The notes under the pieces were generated by a model, which ran no database searches, was not told the origin of the DNA, and worked only from the letters and a program-made list of their open reading frames with translations. Positions 44,677-54,089 of a DNA stretch of 64,000 nucleotides are shown one piece after another (the first letter of the stretch is position 1; each line of letters starts with the position of its first letter). Source of the stretch: Halorussus salinisoli. Its GTDB lineage: Archaea > Halobacteriota > Halobacteria > Halobacteriales > Haladaptataceae. The stretch spans positions 62,001 through 126,000 of the forward strand of contig SZNP01000007.1 in NCBI GenBank assembly GCA_005239435.1, written 5' to 3'. Made by a program: the position numbers and the translations under genes.

Positions 44677-44711
44677 GTTGGCGCGGCATAAAGCCGCGCC
44701 AGCGCGCGCCG
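44677..44711. repeat. Dispersed intergenic repeat, copy 2 (perfect hairpin)
   Basis: Contains a perfect 9-bp stem TGGCGCGGC / GCCGCGCCA with loop ATAAA (44679-44701) followed by GCGCGCCG. It shares about 30 of 34 bases with 33306-33340, and its 3' part (CCAGCGCGCGCCG-n-GGTGA) recurs at 52014-52032. Confidence 0.55.
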
Positions 44712-44800
44712 GGGTGAAACAGTCCACCGAGCGACGACCGGCGGACCAAACCACCGTCGGGTGGATAAAGGGGCCGCCGGGTCGCGTTTACATGGTCGTC

Positions 44801-44849
44801 TCAGCGACCCCTATCCGAGTGAGCGAAGCGAACGAGGATATGTCGCTGA
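44801..44849. repeat. Extended interrupted hairpin
   Basis: Outer arms TCAGCGAC / GTCGCTGA, inner arms TATCC / GGATA, and a loop containing GAGTGAGCGAAGCGAAC, a motif type frequent in haloarchaeal intergenic DNA. Confidence 0.45.
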
Positions 44850-45003
44850 GCGACCGCGACCGGGCGGGGGCTTTCGAAACCAAAATTCCCTCACTCGCTG
44901 TCGTGCTGTCACTACGCGGGTCGAAGCGGCCAGACGAGGGCTTTCAAGAACGAACTAGCCACTCCGACAACGACCCCTTCCTCTCGGAAACCGCCGCCGA
45001 ATC

Positions 45004-46647
45004 TCATCGAAGCGCCATCACGAGCAGGACCACGCCCGCGACGGCACCCAACAGCGCGACCGAGAGACCGTCCAACTCCCCGCCGGAGGCCGTCCCCGTG
45101 GGAATCACCCGGACCAGTCCCGTCGCCGCGAGCGCCGCGACCCCGCCGAGCGAGAGCGCCGCGAGACCGTGGAGCAGTTCGACGCGCCGGGTCTCGGCCC
45201 GTCGCCCGACCTCCGACCCGAGCGTCGTGGCGAACTCCCCGGCGTCCCAGACCACCAGCGCGACGACCACGCCGCCGAGGACGACCCACAGCGACGTGTC
45301 GAGCGTCCCGGCGAACGACGCCGCGAGGAACAGACCGCCACCGGCCAGCGCCGGGCCTGCCACCCGATCGGAGGCGAACCGGAGCGCGAACGACAGGTAG
45401 AGCGCGAGAATCGCGCCCGCGGCCAGAACCAGCACGCCCGCCGTCAGACCGAGGACCACCGTCTCCGCGCCGTAGAACTCCGCGACGCCGCCCGCGAGGT
45501 CGCGGAACCGGCCCGAGAGAGGCGAGTCGAGTCGCCCGGCGACGAACCCGACGAGAGCGTCGAGAACCGGCCGGTGGACGACGCCGACGCCAGCGACGAC
45601 CGTCATCCCCGCGACGAAGGGCGCGTAGCCGACCAGCAGGTCCTGCGTCGAGGCGCGCGAGGACCGCCGGACGAGCGCGGCGACTCCCGCGAGCGCGCTC
45701 GCGACGAGCGCGAGCCACCAGAGCAGGGTCCGGAGCCCCGGCGAAGAGGTGACCGCCACGAGCAGGTCGTGGACCGCGCCGGGGAGGACGCTCGGGACCA
45801 CCTCGGCAGGGAGCGAGAACTCGACGAGGAACGCGGGCGGAACCGCCAGCGCGGCGAGACCGACGAACCTGCCGAGGTTGCGCCGGAGCGTGGCTATCGC
45901 GTCGGCGACCCGGACCTCGCCGACCGACGCATCGCCGGCGAGTTCGCTGGTCGGCAGGTTGTGGAGCGCCCGATAGCTGGCGAAACCCGCGGCCACGACC
46001 AGGAGGCCGAACTGGACCAGGTGGACCTGACCCGGTTCGGGCGCGAGCAGCCAGTCGGTCGCCGCCGAGACGAGTTCGCCCACGGCCCCGAGAACGCCGA
46101 GTTCGAGGTTCGTGACCAGCGCGTGTCCGGCGAGTGCGAGGAACAGACCGACCGGGAGGAGCGCGACCCGAGTCACGAGACCCAGACACCGCGAGACCGA
46201 CCGGGAGGTGGCGACCCCGCGAACCGACGCGGCCGCTCCGAAGACCCCGACCGTACAGCCCCAGAGGACCGACATCACGCCGAGGATTCGAAGTATCTGG
46301 CCCACGACGCGCGTCGGCGAGGCCGCCGGGAACGACGCCGCGAACGCCACCAGCGACTCGTAGCCGATTCCGGCCGCGACGCCCGCGCCCGCCGGAACGA
46401 GCAGGAGACTCGCCGCGAACGCCGCGGGCACGCGCCACCGCTCGAACGTCAGCAACCAGAGCGCGACCGCGAGACAGATCGCCCCGGCCGCGGCGACGAC
46501 TGCGCCCGTCGTGACGCCCGCCGCGGCACTCAGCGCCACCGCCCCGCCAGCAGTGCCGAGCAGTGCGACTGCGGTACTCGCGCGGGTCGGTGCCCAGTTC
46601 GTCTCCGAGAGGTCGGTCGCGGCGTCGTCGAGTTGGGATTCTGTCAT
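45004..46647 (-). CDS. Large multi-pass membrane protein (DUF7519-like)
   Basis: 547 residues, almost entirely hydrophobic with about 12-14 membrane segments and short polar loops. The N-terminal tail (MTESQLDDAATDLSETNW) is acidic and cytoplasmic. No catalytic motif is visible. It is the last gene of the minus-strand operon with DUF58 and the transglutaminase protein, a position I recall for the haloarchaeal DUF7519 family. It is probably a membrane platform for that system. It begins 3 bases after the DUF58 stop. Confidence 0.7.
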   Translation of the reverse strand: MTESQLDDAATDLSETNWAPTRASTAVALLGTAGGAVALSAAAGVTTGAVVAAAGAICLAVALWLLTFERWRVPAAFAASLLLVPAGAGVAAGIGYESLVAFAASFPAASPTRVVGQILRILGVMSVLWGCTVGVFGAAASVRGVATSRSVSRCLGLVTRVALLPVGLFLALAGHALVTNLELGVLGAVGELVSAATDWLLAPEPGQVHLVQFGLLVVAAGFASYRALHNLPTSELAGDASVGEVRVADAIATLRRNLGRFVGLAALAVPPAFLVEFSLPAEVVPSVLPGAVHDLLVAVTSSPGLRTLLWWLALVASALAGVAALVRRSSRASTQDLLVGYAPFVAGMTVVAGVGVVHRPVLDALVGFVAGRLDSPLSGRFRDLAGGVAEFYGAETVVLGLTAGVLVLAAGAILALYLSFALRFASDRVAGPALAGGGLFLAASFAGTLDTSLWVVLGGVVVALVVWDAGEFATTLGSEVGRRAETRRVELLHGLAALSLGGVAALAATGLVRVIPTGTASGGELDGLSVALLGAVAGVVLLVMALR

Positions 46648-46650
46648 GTG

Positions 46651-48045
46651 TCAGAGCAGGGTTCTCAGCGAGCGTTCGAGTGCGATTCCGAGCGGATCGT
46701 TCACGTCCCAGTCCACCACGGTCGCGCCGGTCGTCCGGAGGTCCCAGAGCCGGACTTCCCGGCGGGTTCCGGCGACCGCTCGGCCGGGTGAACGCTCTCC
46801 TTCGGGAACGCGGCCGCCGGTCACGTCGGGACTCAGCACCGCGAGGTCGTGGCCCCGGAGCGAGAGCGACCGGGCCAGCGACTCCGGCCAGTCGTCCAGT
46901 ACGGGCGAGACCAGCACGACCTGCGCGTCGGCGGACAGTCGGGCGAGCAGTCGCCGGACCGCCGAGTCGGTCGGCGCTCCGCCGTCCGCGGTCGCAGTGG
47001 TCGCGCCGGGACTCGCGACCGGGGTCGGTCCGTCGCCCGATTCGGTCCCGTCGCCGGGGACGTAGGTCGGCGAATCGCGGTCGGCCGCGCTGCCGACCGC
47101 CTCGAAGACGAGTCGGGCGCTCGCGCCGTCGGCGTCGGAGGCCGCCCACGGCAGGTCGTCGGCCGGAAGCCCGCCCGTCACGTCGCCGTCGCCGAGACCG
47201 ACCGCGGTGACGCTGGTCGCCACGTTGGCCGCGGTCAGGGAATCGTACAGTCGTTCGCCCGCGTACGCGCAGAGTTCCGCGCCGTTGGGGTAGCCCGCGC
47301 TCGGAGTCGTCCGGGCGACGGGCCGGGCGTCCACCACGACGACGGTCCGGGCCGCCCGCTCCTCGCGGAACTCGACCGTGGTGAGGTCGCCGGTCTTGGC
47401 GAACCGCCGCCAATCGACCCGGCCGATTGGGTCGCCGGGCCGGTACTCGCGGGTGGAGTGGAACTCCACGCCCTCGCCGCCCGAATCGGTCGTGTGGGTC
47501 CCGGCCCGGCGCGGCGAGGCCCGACCGAACGGCGGGTCCGACACCGACCGCGTGCAGGAGAGGGTCGTCTCGCCCGCGGCCGGAATCGCCGTCGTCGCGC
47601 GGTCGGTCCCGCTGGCGGTCCGGACCCGAACCGCGGGGTCGCCGAACTCGTGGTCGCCGCGCTTGGCGACGACCGAGTAGGAGACGGTCGCCTCCTCGCC
47701 CGCCCTGAGCGCGACCGCGGCCCGCGGCGACCCCGAGACGACTGCCAACTCGTCGGGCACGCCGTCCACGACTCGAACGTCCGAGAGCGCCGACTCGCCC
47801 GGATTCCGGACCGTGAGGGTGACTTCGACTTCGGAACCCGGCGGCGGACTCGCGGCGTCGAACTCGCGCTCGATTTCGGGTTCGGTCGCGCCCGCCAGCG
47901 ACGAGAGCGCGCCGAAGGCTACGTAGGCCAGCGGGACGACCGCGACAGCGAACAGTCGCGGTTCGGCGTACAGCAGGCCGAGCGTCGTCAGCAGGAGCGT
48001 CCCGGCGAGCGCGCCGCGGAAGCGCGGGATTCTGTCGCGGTTCAT
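46651..48045 (-). CDS. DUF58 domain protein
   Basis: 464 residues from ATG 48043-48045. Two N-terminal membrane segments (residues ~8-50), a beta-sandwich region (EVEVTLTVRNPGESALSDVR), and then the DUF58/VWA-like signature GVEFHSTREYRPGDPIGRVD followed by WRRFAKTGDLTTVEFREE. The C-terminal half contains a long acidic insert and ends with VNDPLGIALERSLRTLL. DUF58 proteins partner MoxR ATPases in assembly or surface processes. The start overlaps the stop of the upstream gene by 4 bases (ATGA). Confidence 0.9.
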   Translation of the reverse strand: MNRDRIPRFRGALAGTLLLTTLGLLYAEPRLFAVAVVPLAYVAFGALSSLAGATEPEIEREFDAASPPPGSEVEVTLTVRNPGESALSDVRVVDGVPDELAVVSGSPRAAVALRAGEEATVSYSVVAKRGDHEFGDPAVRVRTASGTDRATTAIPAAGETTLSCTRSVSDPPFGRASPRRAGTHTTDSGGEGVEFHSTREYRPGDPIGRVDWRRFAKTGDLTTVEFREERAARTVVVVDARPVARTTPSAGYPNGAELCAYAGERLYDSLTAANVATSVTAVGLGDGDVTGGLPADDLPWAASDADGASARLVFEAVGSAADRDSPTYVPGDGTESGDGPTPVASPGATTATADGGAPTDSAVRRLLARLSADAQVVLVSPVLDDWPESLARSLSLRGHDLAVLSPDVTGGRVPEGERSPGRAVAGTRREVRLWDLRTTGATVVDWDVNDPLGIALERSLRTLL

Positions 48046-48749
48046 GGCTCTCCTCCCGCGTCGGTTTCGCTCGCGTCGGTCTCGGTCGCGTCGGTATCGA
48101 CTGACCCGCCTTCTTGCTCGTCTAACGCCTGCTCGTCCATCTCCTCGCCGTCCAGCACTCGGCCCACCGCCTCGACGGTTCGCTCGACGCGCCGCCGTCG
48201 CTCGGCCGAGGGGTCGAGCCACGCCCGGAGGCGGGCCAGCACCGAGAACTGCGGTCCGGAGGCTCCGGCGAGGAACGCCGCGGCGATCGGGTCGTCTGTC
48301 CACGCGCCGGTCTCGACTGCTCGCCGGGCCTGCTCGGGCGCGCAGTCGGCGGCGCGGGCGTGCGCGCTCGCGGCGGCGTCGGCGAGGGTCGAACGGACCG
48401 TCCGGAGCGCGCGGTCGTCGCCCGCGCAGGCCGCCGCGACCCGGTCGTCGAACGCCTCGCCGGTCAGGGTGTGGTCGGCCGCACTCACCGACTCTGGGCG
48501 AGCGTCCGCGTCGGCGAATCTGGCCGCCGGGCCGTCTGTCGGGAGTCGGGCGGGCGAACTCGTGCGGGCCGCCCACGCGGCGTAGAGCCCGACGGCAGAC
48601 CCGAGGACGAGCAGGAGTCGCTTCGGGTCTCGGGATTCGAGGACGCCGACGACCGCCGAGAACGAGTCGGCGAGGCCCGGCGAGACGACGACTGCGGCCG
48701 CCGCGAGGGTCACGAGCGCGCCGAGTGCGCCGAGGACGCGGGCGCGCAT
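48042..48749 (-). CDS. Membrane-anchored helper protein (DUF7269-like)
   Basis: 235 residues with two N-terminal membrane segments (residues ~3-30 and ~45-65) and an alanine/arginine-rich, helical cytoplasmic domain. The C-terminus is acidic (GGSVDTDATETDASETD). It overlaps both neighbours (1 base upstream, 4 bases downstream), so it is translated with the transglutaminase and DUF58 proteins. From memory this position is occupied by the DUF7269 family in haloarchaea; no function is known. Confidence 0.7.
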   Translation of the reverse strand: MRARVLGALGALVTLAAAAVVVSPGLADSFSAVVGVLESRDPKRLLLVLGSAVGLYAAWAARTSSPARLPTDGPAARFADADARPESVSAADHTLTGEAFDDRVAAACAGDDRALRTVRSTLADAAASAHARAADCAPEQARRAVETGAWTDDPIAAAFLAGASGPQFSVLARLRAWLDPSAERRRRVERTVEAVGRVLDGEEMDEQALDEQEGGSVDTDATETDASETDAGGEP

Positions 48750-51700
48750 CAGTCGTCACCTCCCGACTCCGCGTCCTCGTCCTCGGTCCGGGTCGCGCGT
48801 TCGATGGCCTCGATGGCGTCTTCGACCTGCGGGAGTCGGTCGCCGGGTGAGCGTGCGCCGTACTCCACGTCGCGGAAGGCGTCCCGGAGCGTCACGACCG
48901 GGCCGGGCGGCAGGTCGTCCTCGTGGACCGCGTGGTCGGCGAGTTCGCCGGGCGTCGAGGCCGCGGGCCGCCGGACCGAGACGACGCGGAGGAACGACTC
49001 CCAGGCCTCTCGGAGCGTGCGGTAGGAGCCGTCGTCCTCGGACGCGGGCGCACCCGCCTCGGAACCGCCAGCGAGGGTACTGCCAGCGAGGGCGTCGAGG
49101 GACGCGCGCTCGCGGGCCGCCAGAGCACGCTCGCGGAGCCACGCCCGAAGTCGGGCGAGGAGTTCTCCAATCGTGGTCTCGCCCGCCCGAAGGTCGCGGA
49201 GGGCGTCGACGACGGTTTGGACCGCCCACGAGAGGCGGTCTGCCGCACCGAACAGCGCCGCGACCACGAGGTCCGGAATCGCTCGGATTGCTCCGAGCAG
49301 AACCGCGAGGAGTCGCCGCGGCCCGACTCCCCGGCGGTAGGCCGCGAAGCCGAGAGCGCCGAGGACCAGCGCGGCCCCGCCGAGGACGCCCGCGAGGTTG
49401 ACGAACAGGCCCGAGACGGTCGTCCTGCGGGTCTGGCCGCGGGCCGAGACGACCACCTCGGCGCTCCCCTGGAACGGGAGCGAGGCGGTGGCGGTGCCGT
49501 TGATACCGGTCGTTCGATTCGCGTCCGCGACGCCCGTGACGCCGACGCTGGCGTTCGTGAGGGGGTCGCCGCCGTAGGTCGCACAGATTTCGACCGGCGT
49601 TCCGGGGAGCGCGACCGGGAGCGCCGGACTCACGGCGACCCGGAGACGCGGGATAGAGACCGTCTGCTCGCCCGTAACCGAACCGCGAGAGACCGCGATG
49701 GTGACGTTTCCGGGCGAGTCGGGGAGTCGGACCTCCACGCGGCCCTTCTCGTTCGTGGTGCCTACCGACTCGCCGTCGAGGGTCACGTCGGCGTTCCGGA
49801 CCGGCACGTCTCGGACCGTCGCAGTCACGACGACTACGTTTCCGGTCGCGACGTCGCCCGAAATCGTGAGCGTGGCGTTCGTGGACAGCGTGTACTCGGT
49901 ACCGTTGCCGTCGCTCTCGTTTCCGGGCGAGAGCGTTCCGATTGCAAGCGTTTCGGGCGACAGCGCGCGCGGCGGCCCCCCGTTCAGCGCCATCGGCGCG
50001 TCGAAGTTCGCGGGAGGCGGGGCTATCGCCATCGGTTCGGTGTTCGCGGGAGGCGAAGTCATCGACTCGGCCTCCTCTCCGGATTTGCCGCCGACGGAGA
50101 TTCGGAGTTGCTCGGCGTAGGGGACCTGCGCGGTCACGGTTCCCGAGTCGTCGGTGATTCCGACGCGCTCGCCGTTGAAGTAGACCGGGACGCCGATGGC
50201 GAGGGTCGCGTTGTCGCTGACCGTGACCTCGACGGTCGCGCCGGGGACCGGGGTGCGGTTGAGTCGGACCTCGTACCGAGTTTCGGACCGTGAATCCTCG
50301 GGGTCGCTGGTGGTCGTCCCGTCGTCCGTCGTTCCGTCACCGTCGCTGGTGGTCTCGTCGGTCGTTTCGCCAGTTCCGTCGGTGGCCGTCGAGGACCCGG
50401 AGTCGGTCGCGGTGCCCGATTCCGTGGCGGTTCCGGAGGCGGTGGCGGTGCTGGAGTCCGGCGTGGCGGTTCCCAGGTCGCTCGGCGTTCCGCCTCCGGC
50501 GGTCGTCCCGGTTCCGCTCTGCCCGCCGGTCGCGTCGTCGTCAGATTCGTTCGGCGAGAACTCCTCGTCGGGGCTGCCCGACTCGGTGGGGTCGTACTCG
50601 CTCGCGTCGGCGTCGGTCTGGTTCTCGAACGCCTGCTGTTCGGCCTCCAATCGGGCCTGTCCGGGCGTCGGGTCGAAGCGGACCCAGCCTACGTCGGGGA
50701 AGTAGGCTTCGACCCACGCGTGGGCGTTCATCGCCCGGACGCGGTAGGTGTTCGTGCCGACCGATTGGCCGGTCGAGTATCCCACGACGTACCGGGCGGG
50801 GACGTCCTGCGACCGGAGCATCGTGACCATCGAGGTGGCGAAGTACTCGCAGTAGCCCTTCTCCATGTCGAAGATGAACTGGGAGGCCACGTCGTCGCCC
50901 GCGGGTTCCGAGACGTTCAGCGAGTAGTTCTTGTTCGACTCCAGCCACGCCTCGATTCGTTTGGCCGACTCGTAGGGCGACCCGGCGTCGCTGGTGAGTC
51001 CGTCCGTGAACTGACCGACCCGGCGGTCGGTCTCCTCGGGGAGCGCGGTGTACCGGCGCTCGATTTCGGCGGGGTAGTTCCGACCGGCGGTCCGGAGAAC
51101 CGCGGGGTCGCGCGCCGGCAGGTGGCTGACGCCCGAGTAGGTCGTCCCGGCGGGCACGGGGTCTTCGGTCACGAACGCGCGCTGGTCGGTGACCGACAGC
51201 GAGTCGCTACCGGTCTGAGAGACGGAGTTGGCCCGCCAGACGCTCGGCAGGGCGGTGGCCGGCTGGCGCAGAGTGACGCGATACTCGACTTCGCGGCCAC
51301 GAATCCCCTCGCCCTCGATGGGACCGGTGTAGGGTCGTCGGTCGCCCGACTTCTCCCACCCCGACCCGGTGTAGGTGTCGTACGCGCCGGTCCGCCAGTA
51401 CGACGCGGTCGAACTCCGGACCGTGAAGTGGGTCTCGGCGTTCTGGGACCGGAAGGCGCTCTCGTCGCTGGCGAGCGACCCACCCACGGAGGTCTGGTCG
51501 CCGGGATTCAGCGCGCCCAGACCGCCGCCGCTCCCGAGACCACCGCCACCGCCTCCGGACGGGCCGTAGGGGTTGACGTTGGGTTGGGGCACGACGGACC
51601 CGAGCGGCGTCTGACCCAGTCCGGCACCCGAGACGGCGGGGACGACGGTGCCCGCGAGGACGACCGCGAGGACGCAACACAGCGCCAGCGCGGCGCGGAG

Positions 51701-51754
51701 TCGGTCGCGCGTCTGTTCGTCGTCGGGCAACAGGGGCGAGGACTTCTCGGACAT
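48749..51754 (-). CDS. Transglutaminase-like membrane protein with C-terminal DUF4129
   Basis: 1001 residues from ATG 51752-51754. One N-terminal membrane segment (residues ~22-42) is followed by an extracellular transglutaminase-like domain with catalytic Cys302 (KGYCEYFATSM), His (MNAHAWVEAYF) and Asp (VRFDPTPGQ). An S/T-rich stretch (residues ~410-520), several Ig-like beta domains and a second membrane segment (near residue 800) precede a cytoplasmic DUF4129-type tail. It probably modifies or cross-links surface proteins with DUF58 and MoxR partners. First gene of the operon. Confidence 0.88.
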   Translation of the reverse strand: MSEKSSPLLPDDEQTRDRLRAALALCCVLAVVLAGTVVPAVSGAGLGQTPLGSVVPQPNVNPYGPSGGGGGGLGSGGGLGALNPGDQTSVGGSLASDESAFRSQNAETHFTVRSSTASYWRTGAYDTYTGSGWEKSGDRRPYTGPIEGEGIRGREVEYRVTLRQPATALPSVWRANSVSQTGSDSLSVTDQRAFVTEDPVPAGTTYSGVSHLPARDPAVLRTAGRNYPAEIERRYTALPEETDRRVGQFTDGLTSDAGSPYESAKRIEAWLESNKNYSLNVSEPAGDDVASQFIFDMEKGYCEYFATSMVTMLRSQDVPARYVVGYSTGQSVGTNTYRVRAMNAHAWVEAYFPDVGWVRFDPTPGQARLEAEQQAFENQTDADASEYDPTESGSPDEEFSPNESDDDATGGQSGTGTTAGGGTPSDLGTATPDSSTATASGTATESGTATDSGSSTATDGTGETTDETTSDGDGTTDDGTTTSDPEDSRSETRYEVRLNRTPVPGATVEVTVSDNATLAIGVPVYFNGERVGITDDSGTVTAQVPYAEQLRISVGGKSGEEAESMTSPPANTEPMAIAPPPANFDAPMALNGGPPRALSPETLAIGTLSPGNESDGNGTEYTLSTNATLTISGDVATGNVVVVTATVRDVPVRNADVTLDGESVGTTNEKGRVEVRLPDSPGNVTIAVSRGSVTGEQTVSIPRLRVAVSPALPVALPGTPVEICATYGGDPLTNASVGVTGVADANRTTGINGTATASLPFQGSAEVVVSARGQTRRTTVSGLFVNLAGVLGGAALVLGALGFAAYRRGVGPRRLLAVLLGAIRAIPDLVVAALFGAADRLSWAVQTVVDALRDLRAGETTIGELLARLRAWLRERALAARERASLDALAGSTLAGGSEAGAPASEDDGSYRTLREAWESFLRVVSVRRPAASTPGELADHAVHEDDLPPGPVVTLRDAFRDVEYGARSPGDRLPQVEDAIEAIERATRTEDEDAESGGDD

Positions 51755-52199
51755 GGGAGGTTTGGAACTGGTCGGCGGTCGGGTCGCAGGCGTCGGCTGA
51801 CGGTCGATTCGAGGGTCGTCGCGGACTTCGGTCGTCGACGCGACGACCCTCGCGCAGAGTCTGGATGCAACGTGCACAGAGACACGTAAAAAGACTGGTG
51901 GAGATCCAGAGGGTTGACAGAAACCACGGTTTGTGGTCTCCGCGAGCGAAGCGAGCGCAGGCTCGTCAGAGTTTTCGCTGGCGGTGCTGTGCAGTTATTC
52001 CGTGATTCGGGGGCCAGCGCGCGCCGAGGTGACTGATTCCCACGACCGCCGTGAAGGGCGTGTAATTCTTCTTCTAAGCAATATATAAAGTACTGATAAA
52101 CGACTATATGTTTCTCGAACACGACGAAACCGTTCCACACCCAACGTCGAGGCGTGGCGAGACGAACATCTTTCACGTACGCTTGCGAACGACACACTC
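51755..52199 (+). other. Divergent intergenic stretch with repeat remnants
   Basis: 445 bases. Contains GCGAGCGAAGCGAGCGCAGG at ~51937-51960, a partial copy of the dispersed repeat at 52014-52032, and an AT-rich patch at 52060-52110 (AGCAATATATAAAGTAC) with a good TATA-like sequence. No gene called; it should hold the promoters of the transglutaminase operon and the ThDP enzyme gene. Confidence 0.5.
52014..52032. repeat. Dispersed intergenic repeat, copy 3 (partial)
   Basis: CCAGCGCGCGCCG followed by AGGTGA; matches 44699-44717 at 18 of 19 positions. Only the 3' flank of the hairpin element is retained. Confidence 0.35.
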
Positions 52200-53945
52200 A
52201 TGACCGACGAGTACACCGGAGCCGACCTGTTCGTGGACGCGCTGGAGCAGTACGGCGTCTCGAACGTCTTCGGCAACCCCGGAACCACGGAACTCCCCGT
52301 GATGAAGGCGTTGGGCGACAGCGACCTCGAATACGTCCTCGGACTCCACGAGGACGTGGCCGTCGGGATGGCCGCCGGATACGCCAGCACCCGGCGCTAC
52401 CACGCCGACCGCGCCGAGCGCGACGGTGGCGTCGAACGTGACGGGGACGACGACGGCCGCGAGGACGACGACCCCGTGATGCCCGTCGGCGTCGTGAACC
52501 TCCACGTCGCGCCGGGGTTAGCCCACGGCCTCGGCAACCTCTACGGCGCGAGCGTGGCGGGCGCGCCGCTGGTCGTGACCGCCGGAAACCACAGCACCGA
52601 CTTCCGCCACGAGGAGCCGATTCTGTCCGGCGACCTCGTGGACATGGCCGACGAGTTCGCCAAGTGGAGCGCCGAGGTGGGCGACGTGTCGGCCCTGCCG
52701 ACGATGCTCCGGCGGGCGTTCCGGGTCGCGCTCACGCCGCCGACCGGCCCGGTGTTTCTGGCGCTCCCGCTCGACGTGATGATGACCGCGACCGACGCCG
52801 ACCCGGAGCGTCTCGGCGAGATTCCCGACGCGGGCCGGGGCGACCCGACGCAGATAGAGCGCGCCGCGGAACTCCTCACGGACCCGTCCGAGGACGTGGC
52901 CCTCGTCGTCGGCGACGGCGTGGCGCGCTCGGGCGTCGACGCGGTCGAGGCCGCGGTCGAATTCGCCGAGAGCGCCGGGGCGCGGGTCCACGGCGAGATT
53001 CTCGCCTGCGAGGTGGACTTCCCCACCGGCCACGACCAGTGGGTCTCCTACATTCCGCCGGACGAGGACCTCGCTTCGACCCTGCTGGGCGTGGACAACC
53101 TCGTCTTCGCGGGGTGTTCGACCAACACGACGCTGACCCGCCACGAGCGCGAACTCGTCTCGACGGACACCACCTGCGTCCACGTCAGCGACGACGCGTG
53201 GCAGGTCGGGAAGAACCAACCCGCCGACGCCGCGGTCGTGGGCGACCCCGGCCGCGTCCTGTCGGAACTCGCCGACCACCTCCGAGAGCGCCTGTCCGAC
53301 GAGGACCGCGACGAGCGTCTCGAACGCGTCGGCACGGTCAAGCAGATGGTCGAGTCCCAGATGGCCGCGATGGGCGAAGACAAGGCCGACGACCCACGGG
53401 CTTCGAAGGCCCAACTCGTGGACGCGATGCACGACGTGGCTCCCGACGCCTACGTCGTGGACGAGGGCGTCACCGCCAAGTACGCCATGCTGACCCGGTG
53501 GCCCTTCGAACCGGAGCAGTACGTCTCGAACAAGGGCGGCGGACTGGGCTACGGTCTCCCGGCGTCGGTCGGTGCCGGAATCGCCGAGAGCCAGACCGAC
53601 GACCCCCGCGACGTGGTCGGATTCATCGGCGACGGCTCGTACCTCTACTACCCCCAGACGCTCTACTCGGCCGCTCGCTACGACGTGGACCTGACGGTCG
53701 TGATTCCCGACAACCGCAACTACCGCATCTTGAAGGACAACGCGCTCGACCTGTTCGGCGGCGACGAGGACGACTACGAGTTCGTCGGCATGGACTTCGA
53801 GCCACCGGTCGACATCCCGGCGAACGCCGAGAGTCACGGCGCTCGCGGCCGTCTCGTGGAGGACCCCGACGAAATCGGGTCTGCGCTGGCCGAGGCACTG
53901 GACAGGGACGGACCGGACGTGCTGGACGTGCTGGTTCACGACTGA
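52200..53945 (+). CDS. Thiamine diphosphate-dependent enzyme (acetolactate synthase/benzoylformate decarboxylase family)
   Basis: 581 residues in the three-domain ThDP arrangement. The N-terminal PYR domain has NVFGNPGTTELP and the catalytic-loop glutamate in LGLHEDVAVGMAAGYAS. A central Rossmann-like domain follows. The C-terminal PP domain binds Mg-ThDP through GDGSYLYYPQTLY...DNRNYRILK. An acidic insert (residues ~65-100, rich in D, E and R) is halophile-specific. The substrate could be a 2-oxo acid such as benzoylformate or pyruvate; no ilvN-like subunit is adjacent, arguing against acetolactate synthase proper. Confidence 0.85.
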   Translation: MTDEYTGADLFVDALEQYGVSNVFGNPGTTELPVMKALGDSDLEYVLGLHEDVAVGMAAGYASTRRYHADRAERDGGVERDGDDDGREDDDPVMPVGVVNLHVAPGLAHGLGNLYGASVAGAPLVVTAGNHSTDFRHEEPILSGDLVDMADEFAKWSAEVGDVSALPTMLRRAFRVALTPPTGPVFLALPLDVMMTATDADPERLGEIPDAGRGDPTQIERAAELLTDPSEDVALVVGDGVARSGVDAVEAAVEFAESAGARVHGEILACEVDFPTGHDQWVSYIPPDEDLASTLLGVDNLVFAGCSTNTTLTRHERELVSTDTTCVHVSDDAWQVGKNQPADAAVVGDPGRVLSELADHLRERLSDEDRDERLERVGTVKQMVESQMAAMGEDKADDPRASKAQLVDAMHDVAPDAYVVDEGVTAKYAMLTRWPFEPEQYVSNKGGGLGYGLPASVGAGIAESQTDDPRDVVGFIGDGSYLYYPQTLYSAARYDVDLTVVIPDNRNYRILKDNALDLFGGDEDDYEFVGMDFEPPVDIPANAESHGARGRLVEDPDEIGSALAEALDRDGPDVLDVLVHD

Positions 53946-54089
53946 ATCGGGGATTCGGGTCGACCATCGTGTAAGTGGCGACGAACAACGGATTCGTGGA
54001 AGTAGAACGAAGCCCACCACGAGGGCACCTGATTTCTCGCCAGTAACCACAAAATCAAGTCCCCCCGGTGACGACTCCGAAGTGTCCCG

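Larger units (their letters stand above)
44460..45003 (+). other. Gene-free, hairpin-rich stretch between convergent genes
   Basis: 544 bases with no credible frame. 44460-44565 is AT-rich (TTTAATATTCC, TATATTTATTTG). From ~44640 it turns GC-rich with three well-formed inverted repeats (44643-44665, 44679-44701, 44801-44849) and short G-rich tandem elements. It could hold terminators, a structured RNA or inactive repeat remnants. Confidence 0.55.

Noticed and set aside
44460..45003. RNase P or SRP RNA gene
   Set aside because: None of the conserved RNase P (ACAGAAA, GAGGAAAGUC) or SRP helix 8 motifs was found on either strand.
44912..47413. 833-codon R/G-rich frame on the minus strand
   Set aside because: Off-frame reading of the DUF58 and DUF7519-like genes; composition is non-protein-like.
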